Source of the DNA: Verrucomicrobiota bacterium
Lineage (GTDB): Bacteria > Verrucomicrobiota > Verrucomicrobiia > Limisphaerales > UBA11358
DNA length: 17,991 nt
Direction: 5' to 3'
Assembly (NCBI GenBank): GCA_026225155.1
Contig: JAMFSG010000292.1
Location: forward strand, 1-17,991
In this document: in pieces, positions 14,466-17,991 of the stretch
Layout of the letters: the number at the start of each line of letters is the position of its first letter
Position numbering within the stretch: position 1 is the first letter of the stretch
Made by a program: the position numbers and the translations under genes
The notes under the pieces: generated by a model
The model's database searches: none
Seen by the model: the letters and a program-made list of their open reading frames with translations, nothing else
What the model was told of the DNA's origin: nothing

Positions 14466-14531
14466 TGCGCCGCGAATTTGTTTGAGTAATTTTCGTCATT
14501 CCGCTATCTCAATACTGCAAATTTGCGAACT

Positions 14532-15632
14532 GTGACCACGAACGAGACAACCAAACAGCCACCGATTGGCGGAATCTTGTGGCCGCATGAAATCGCTTTT
14601 TTGGCACTGTTGGCGGTCGCCTATTATTATACCGATGCCAAATTTCGCGGCGCAAGCTGGCCGGTGGAAATCTTTGGCGCGGCGATCATCGCCGCCGTGG
14701 GGGTGCTGGCTTATCGCTGCAAAGATGAATGGCAGTTGCTGCCGAACAAGCTGTTTTTTTTCACGCTGGCCGCGGCGTGGGTGCTGCTGTTTGCTTTTTT
14801 GGGCAATGCAACTTTCGGCTACGTTCATTCGGCATCGTTGTTTGCGTGGATGTTTGATAGCTATACTTCGCCCATCGCCGAGGAACAATATGGCCTGCTG
14901 CTTCCATTTGTGGTGCTGACTTTGTTTTGGTGGAAACGCAAGGAACTGGTCGCGCGTCCGTTGAAGTTTTGGTGGCCGGCGGCCATTTTATTTGTCATCG
15001 CGTTGTTTGGCCACTTGGTTAGTTTTATCGCGCAGCAGCCGAAAGGATCGGTAATCGCTTTTCTGCTGGGCCTTTACAGCTTGACCGGTCTGGCCTGGGG
15101 CAAAAATTGGTTGAAGACGAGTTTCTTTCCATTTTTCCTGCTCGTATTTTCTATTCCGGCCAGCGACACGGCGGACTGGCTGACGTTGCGCATGCGGTTG
15201 ATGGTATCGTGGATCGTTTCCATCATCGCGCACCTCGGCCTCGCGCCGGATTTGATCCGCGACGGCACGCAACTTTATGATGCGCAACACACTTTCGCCT
15301 ACGAAGTCGCGGCAGCGTGCAGCGGCATCCGCAGCCTCGTGGCGTTGCTGGCGTTGACGACGATTTATGGTTTTATCGCTTTCAAAACTCCGTGGAAACG
15401 CGCGGTGATGACGTTGTCTGCCTTCCCGCTGGCGATTTTAGGCAATGTGGCGCGGCTGTGTTTCACGATCGCCGTGGCGGAACTGTTTGGACAAGACTGG
15501 GGCAAAGCCGTTGAAACCGATGCGGGTTTTGTCACATTCGCAGTGGCAATCCTTTGTGTTTTCTTCATCGCGCGTTGGTTGGAAAAAAGCGAGCCGCCAA
15601 CCCAGCCTGCACCCAAAATTGCCCGCGCATGA
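14532..15632 (+). CDS. Exosortase/archaeosortase family membrane transpeptidase
   Basis: A polytopic membrane protein of about 366 residues with roughly eight or more helices. Exosortases recognise a C-terminal PEP-CTERM-type tail on exported proteins and process it at the membrane. The catalytic Cys is in A-A-A-C263-S-G-I-R-S-L, and the conserved Arg is R308 in G-N-V-A-R-L. The third family position, usually a His in an H-[DE]-x-x-G-like motif in the last helix region, reads E-T-D-A-G (E328-T329) here, and no His occurs after C263. I chose GTG at 14532; a TTG at 14523 would add three residues, and there is no nearby ATG. The stop overlaps the next gene's ATG (ATGA), which encodes an EpsI-type partner, supporting the call. 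No target protein with a sorting tail is in the window. Confidence 0.9.
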   Translation: MTTNETTKQPPIGGILWPHEIAFLALLAVAYYYTDAKFRGASWPVEIFGAAIIAAVGVLAYRCKDEWQLLPNKLFFFTLAAAWVLLFAFLGNATFGYVHSASLFAWMFDSYTSPIAEEQYGLLLPFVVLTLFWWKRKELVARPLKFWWPAAILFVIALFGHLVSFIAQQPKGSVIAFLLGLYSLTGLAWGKNWLKTSFFPFFLLVFSIPASDTADWLTLRMRLMVSWIVSIIAHLGLAPDLIRDGTQLYDAQHTFAYEVAAACSGIRSLVALLALTTIYGFIAFKTPWKRAVMTLSAFPLAILGNVARLCFTIAVAELFGQDWGKAVETDAGFVTFAVAILCVFFIARWLEKSEPPTQPAPKIARA

Positions 15633-16360
15633 AAACTTGCCAAAAAATTCTGGGCGGATTGTTGCTGCTCCTGATTGCAGGCACGGCATTTTTGCTTCTG
15701 CACATGAAGGCGCATCAGCGGCTGGGCGAACCGGGCGTAAAGACGCGTCCAATGCCGGACAGCAAAAATCTGGAAGTATTGCTGCCGGAAACTGTGCCCG
15801 GTTTCACTTCGGAAATTTTGACTAACGTGGAAACCGTTTTGCAAGTCTTGCCAAGCGACACCAGTTTTCGCGTGCGGGCTTATCAGTCCGGCGACGGTTT
15901 TCAGTCGGAATTGAGCGTCGTGCTGATGGGGGCCGACCGTTCCAGCATCCACAAACCGCAGATTTGCATGACCGGCCAGGGCTGGGCGCTGGATAATTCT
16001 TTGACGCGCGTGGAGCAAATTCCCATGAACCGGCCGTTCGCGTATGATTTGCCGGTCAACAAAGTTGTCGGCACGAAAGTCATCACGGATGCGCAAGGCA
16101 GATCGCAAACGATCAGCGGCATCTATCTTTATTGGTTTGTGGACGCAAACCATTACACGGCCAACTCATGGCGATGGATGGCGTGGCTGGTGCCGCGCGA
16201 TCTGCTGTTGCATGGCATCCTTGAACGCTGGGCTTATGTCTCCTATTTTTCGCCTTGCCTGCTGGGGCAGGAAACGGCAACGCTGGACCGGATGAAAAAA
16301 TTGATCGCCACGACGGTGCCGGAATTTCAACTGGTGCCGAGGACGGATTCGATAAATTAG
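15629..16360 (+). CDS. EpsI-family exosortase-associated protein (DUF3485)
   Basis: A 243-residue protein. The N-terminus is one membrane anchor or signal segment (K-I-L-G-G-L-L-L-L-L-I-A-G-T-A-F-L-L-L, about residues 6-24), and the rest should lie outside the cytoplasm. The hallmark motif H-K-P-Q-I-C-M-T-G-Q-G-W fits the H-x-P-x-x-C...G-W signature of the EpsI/DUF3485 family, which occurs next to or fused with exosortases in polysaccharide loci. A second conserved stretch, Y-L-Y-W-F-V-D, follows. The start is the ATG at 15629 overlapping the exosortase stop; an upstream in-frame ATG at 15554 lies inside the exosortase gene and is rejected. Biochemical function is not established in the family as far as I know. 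It ends 46 bases before the next gene. Confidence 0.9.
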   Translation: MKTCQKILGGLLLLLIAGTAFLLLHMKAHQRLGEPGVKTRPMPDSKNLEVLLPETVPGFTSEILTNVETVLQVLPSDTSFRVRAYQSGDGFQSELSVVLMGADRSSIHKPQICMTGQGWALDNSLTRVEQIPMNRPFAYDLPVNKVVGTKVITDAQGRSQTISGIYLYWFVDANHYTANSWRWMAWLVPRDLLLHGILERWAYVSYFSPCLLGQETATLDRMKKLIATTVPEFQLVPRTDSIN

Positions 16361-16406
16361 ATCCAAACCGATTGTTTGTTTTTGTTTGAAAACCGGTTAA
16401 ACCGCC

Positions 16407-17816
16407 ATGTTGCAACGTGACCATCGCTTTCGGACGCAAGTGCATCAACTCACAGATGCGTGCGTGTTTGCCGCAGCTTACTGGCTCGCGTTTGCCCTGC
16501 GCGGCGACCAGTTTTTTTCGCACCTGTTCGGAATGGATGCGGTCATGGTCGCTGACACTGATTTCAACAAGATTGTCTGGCTTTATCTGGTGATTTTTCC
16601 CGGCGCGCCACTGGTTCTGGAATCGCAAGGTTTTTACAACCGCACTCTTCTTGGTTCGCGTTCCATTATGCTCTGGTCGCTGCTCAAAGGTTGTTTCATC
16701 GCGACCATCGGGTTGGTGCTGATCGTTTATATTTTCGGGTTGGTCGTGCCGCGCGGCGCAATGACGCTTTTTGGCGTCGTTGGTTTTAGCCTGGTGTGGG
16801 CCAAGGAAGAGGTGATCCGGCTGGTGTTGAGCAGCCGCCTCGCCAAAGCGCAATACAAACGTCGCATCATCGTCGCCGGCACGCCGTGGGAAACTGCCCG
16901 CTTGCGGAAAATGTTGCAAAGCCGCGCCGCCGAAAACTTCGAGATCATTGCCGAATTCAACCTTGCCGAAGCCCCGCCGAAACATCTCATCGAACTGCTG
17001 CACGAACATTCCGTCAGCGGCGTGCTCGTCAGCGCGCGGCACACGCAGATCGAGCGCGTGGAGAACGTCATCCAGATTTGTGAAATCGAAGGTGTCGAGG
17101 CGTGGCTCGTCGCGGATTTTTTTGCGACCCAGATCGCCCACGCCAGTTTCGATGAAATGTTCGGCCATCCGCTGATCGTCTTCCGCAGCACGCCCGAAGC
17201 GTCATGGCAGATGCTGGCCAAAACCATACTCGATTTTTTTGGCGCGTTCGTGATGCTCGTTGTTTTGACCGTGATTCCCGTCCTGCCCATCATCGCGTTG
17301 CTCGTCAAATTCACTTCGCCCGGCCCGGTTTTTTTCCGGCAACAACGTTCCGGAATCAATGGCACACCGTTCAACATTTTCAAATTCCGCACCATGACTT
17401 CCAATGCCGAGCAGCTCAAACATGAACTCGCCGCGATGAACGAGATGTCCGGCCCGGTTTTCAAAGTCACCAACGACCCGCGCGTCACGCCCATTGGCAA
17501 ATGGCTCCGCAAATTCAGCCTCGATGAACTGCCGCAACTGTTCAACATCCTGCGCGGCGAAATGAGCCTCGTCGGCCCGCGCCCGCTGCCGGTGGACGAA
17601 GTCAAACGTTTCAACGATGTCGCCCATCGCCGCCGTTTGAGCGTCAAACCCGGCCTCACCTGTTTGTGGCAAGTCAGCGGGCGCAATAAAATTTCCGATT
17701 TCAAAGAATGGGTCCGGCTCGATCTCGAATACATTGACAACTGGTCCATCTGGCTTGACCTGATGATTCTTCTGCGCACCATTCCCGTCGTTTTCATCGG
17801 CTCCGGTGCGAAGTGA
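16407..17816 (+). CDS. Polyprenyl glycosylphosphotransferase (WcaJ/WbaP-like initiating enzyme)
   Basis: A 469-residue initiating glycosyl-1-phosphate transferase that moves a sugar-1-phosphate from a UDP-sugar to undecaprenyl phosphate, starting an exopolysaccharide or O-antigen unit. The N-terminal half has about four membrane helices (15-125) and a Rossmann-like soluble domain (about 145-255). A hydrophobic helix (about 272-300) then leads to the catalytic domain: S-P-G-P-V-F-F-R-Q-Q-R-S-G, F-K-F-R-T-M, the Asp-Glu pair in F-S-L-D-E-L-P-Q-L-F-N-I-L, S-L-V-G-P-R-P, and K-P-G-L-T-C-L-W-Q-V-S-G-R. All expected catalytic residues are present. ATG at 16407. It is followed by an SDR nucleotide-sugar enzyme. 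The sugar specificity cannot be read from sequence. Confidence 0.95.
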   Translation: MLQRDHRFRTQVHQLTDACVFAAAYWLAFALRGDQFFSHLFGMDAVMVADTDFNKIVWLYLVIFPGAPLVLESQGFYNRTLLGSRSIMLWSLLKGCFIATIGLVLIVYIFGLVVPRGAMTLFGVVGFSLVWAKEEVIRLVLSSRLAKAQYKRRIIVAGTPWETARLRKMLQSRAAENFEIIAEFNLAEAPPKHLIELLHEHSVSGVLVSARHTQIERVENVIQICEIEGVEAWLVADFFATQIAHASFDEMFGHPLIVFRSTPEASWQMLAKTILDFFGAFVMLVVLTVIPVLPIIALLVKFTSPGPVFFRQQRSGINGTPFNIFKFRTMTSNAEQLKHELAAMNEMSGPVFKVTNDPRVTPIGKWLRKFSLDELPQLFNILRGEMSLVGPRPLPVDEVKRFNDVAHRRRLSVKPGLTCLWQVSGRNKISDFKEWVRLDLEYIDNWSIWLDLMILLRTIPVVFIGSGAK

Positions 17817-17870
17817 AACCGTTTAACATTGAATCCGCCCGCGGTTTCAATAAGCTCCTTAACTTCGGAA

Positions 17871-17991
17871 ATGAAAAATAAACAACCCACCTCCGTCGTT
17901 ACCGGCGCCGCCGGCTTTCTCGGCTCGCATCTCACTGATCTGCTTTTGGCGCGCGGGCATAAAGTCATCGGCATTGACAATTTCGTCACCG
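17871..17991 (+). CDS. NAD-dependent epimerase/dehydratase (SDR), 3'-truncated by the window edge
   Basis: Only the first 40 codons are present. They encode an extended-SDR NAD-binding start, V-T-G-A-A-G-F-L-G-S-H-L, with the glycine motif T-G-x-x-G-F-L-G, followed after the second strand by V-I-G-I-D-N-F, where the Asp would bind the NAD ribose. F-L-G-S-H-L plus I-D-N-F resembles UDP-glucuronate decarboxylase (UXS) and related UDP-sugar enzymes. With so little sequence, a 4-epimerase or dehydratase is equally possible. ATG at 17871 lies 54 bases after the phosphotransferase stop. Context suggests it supplies a nucleotide sugar to the glycan locus. Confidence 0.85.
   Translation, partial: MKNKQPTSVVTGAAGFLGSHLTDLLLARGHKVIGIDNFVT

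Noticed and set aside
14517..14526. Palindrome GCAAATTTGC next to the exosortase start
   Set aside because: A single 10-bp palindrome is expected by chance in this length of sequence, and no second copy at a promoter was found.
15554..15628. Upstream in-frame ATG extension of the EpsI-like gene
   Set aside because: The extension lies within the exosortase coding sequence and has no signal-peptide character; the ATG at 15629 is followed directly by the membrane anchor and overlaps the upstream stop in the usual ATGA form.
16727..17989. A 420-codon open frame on the - strand opposite the polyprenyl phosphotransferase
   Set aside because: It spans the end of one real gene and the start of another, is S/R/T-rich without motifs, and lies fully antisense.

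Overview
The window looks like a chromosomal segment of a Gram-negative, hopanoid-making bacterium with an exosortase-linked surface glycan locus. WaaA implies a Kdo-containing outer membrane. The mix of hpn genes, exosortase/EpsI genes, moderate-to-high G+C, frequent T/A homopolymer runs and weak Shine-Dalgarno sites resembles Verrucomicrobiota (Pedosphaera/Limisphaerales-like). That assignment is inference from gene content and style; no 16S or other phylogenetic marker was compared.

Layout. (1) 1-791: the 3' part of an unrecognised, visibly A+T-richer gene. (2) 800-1468: an HpnG-type phosphorylase on the + strand, whose end overlaps the leftward block. (3) 1455-13573: a 12-gene block, all on the - strand. 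In transcription order it holds a GT9 glycosyltransferase, waaA, the major sigma factor rpoD, yicC, gmk, a stand-alone CoaC flavoprotein, a six-TM sensor kinase, an NtrC-type sigma-54 activator, a small basic membrane protein, an HpnD-type squalene-pathway synthase, HpnK, and a four-TM DMT/SMR-type transporter. Many of these genes overlap or abut (ATGA, TGATG, TAA|ATG), so translational coupling is likely from the kinase to the transporter and from yicC to gmk. (4) 13680-17991: a rightward surface-glycan locus with a WecB/TagA/CpsF glycosyltransferase, an exosortase-family protein coupled to EpsI, a polyprenyl glycosylphosphotransferase that would start a lipid-linked glycan, and the first 40 codons of a nucleotide-sugar SDR enzyme.

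How the genes fit together. The left half joins squalene/hopanoid genes (hpnD, hpnK, transporter, hpnG nearby) to a two-component system, suggesting phosphorelay control of membrane lipid composition. The middle holds housekeeping genes (sigma factor, guanylate kinase, CoA synthesis, YicC). The right half and the leftward waaA/GT9 pair build the cell surface.

Non-coding structure is the most novel material. 12409-12547 is a REPIN-like element: two GTAG-headed hairpins in inverted orientation, with compensatory stem changes. A 28-bp-arm hairpin made of short repeated words lies between coaC and the sensor kinase. Two related short-period arrays lie in frame inside protein genes (HpnG-like and Gmk), adding residues without breaking the reading frame. 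No tRNA, rRNA, CRISPR array, transposase or phage gene was seen.
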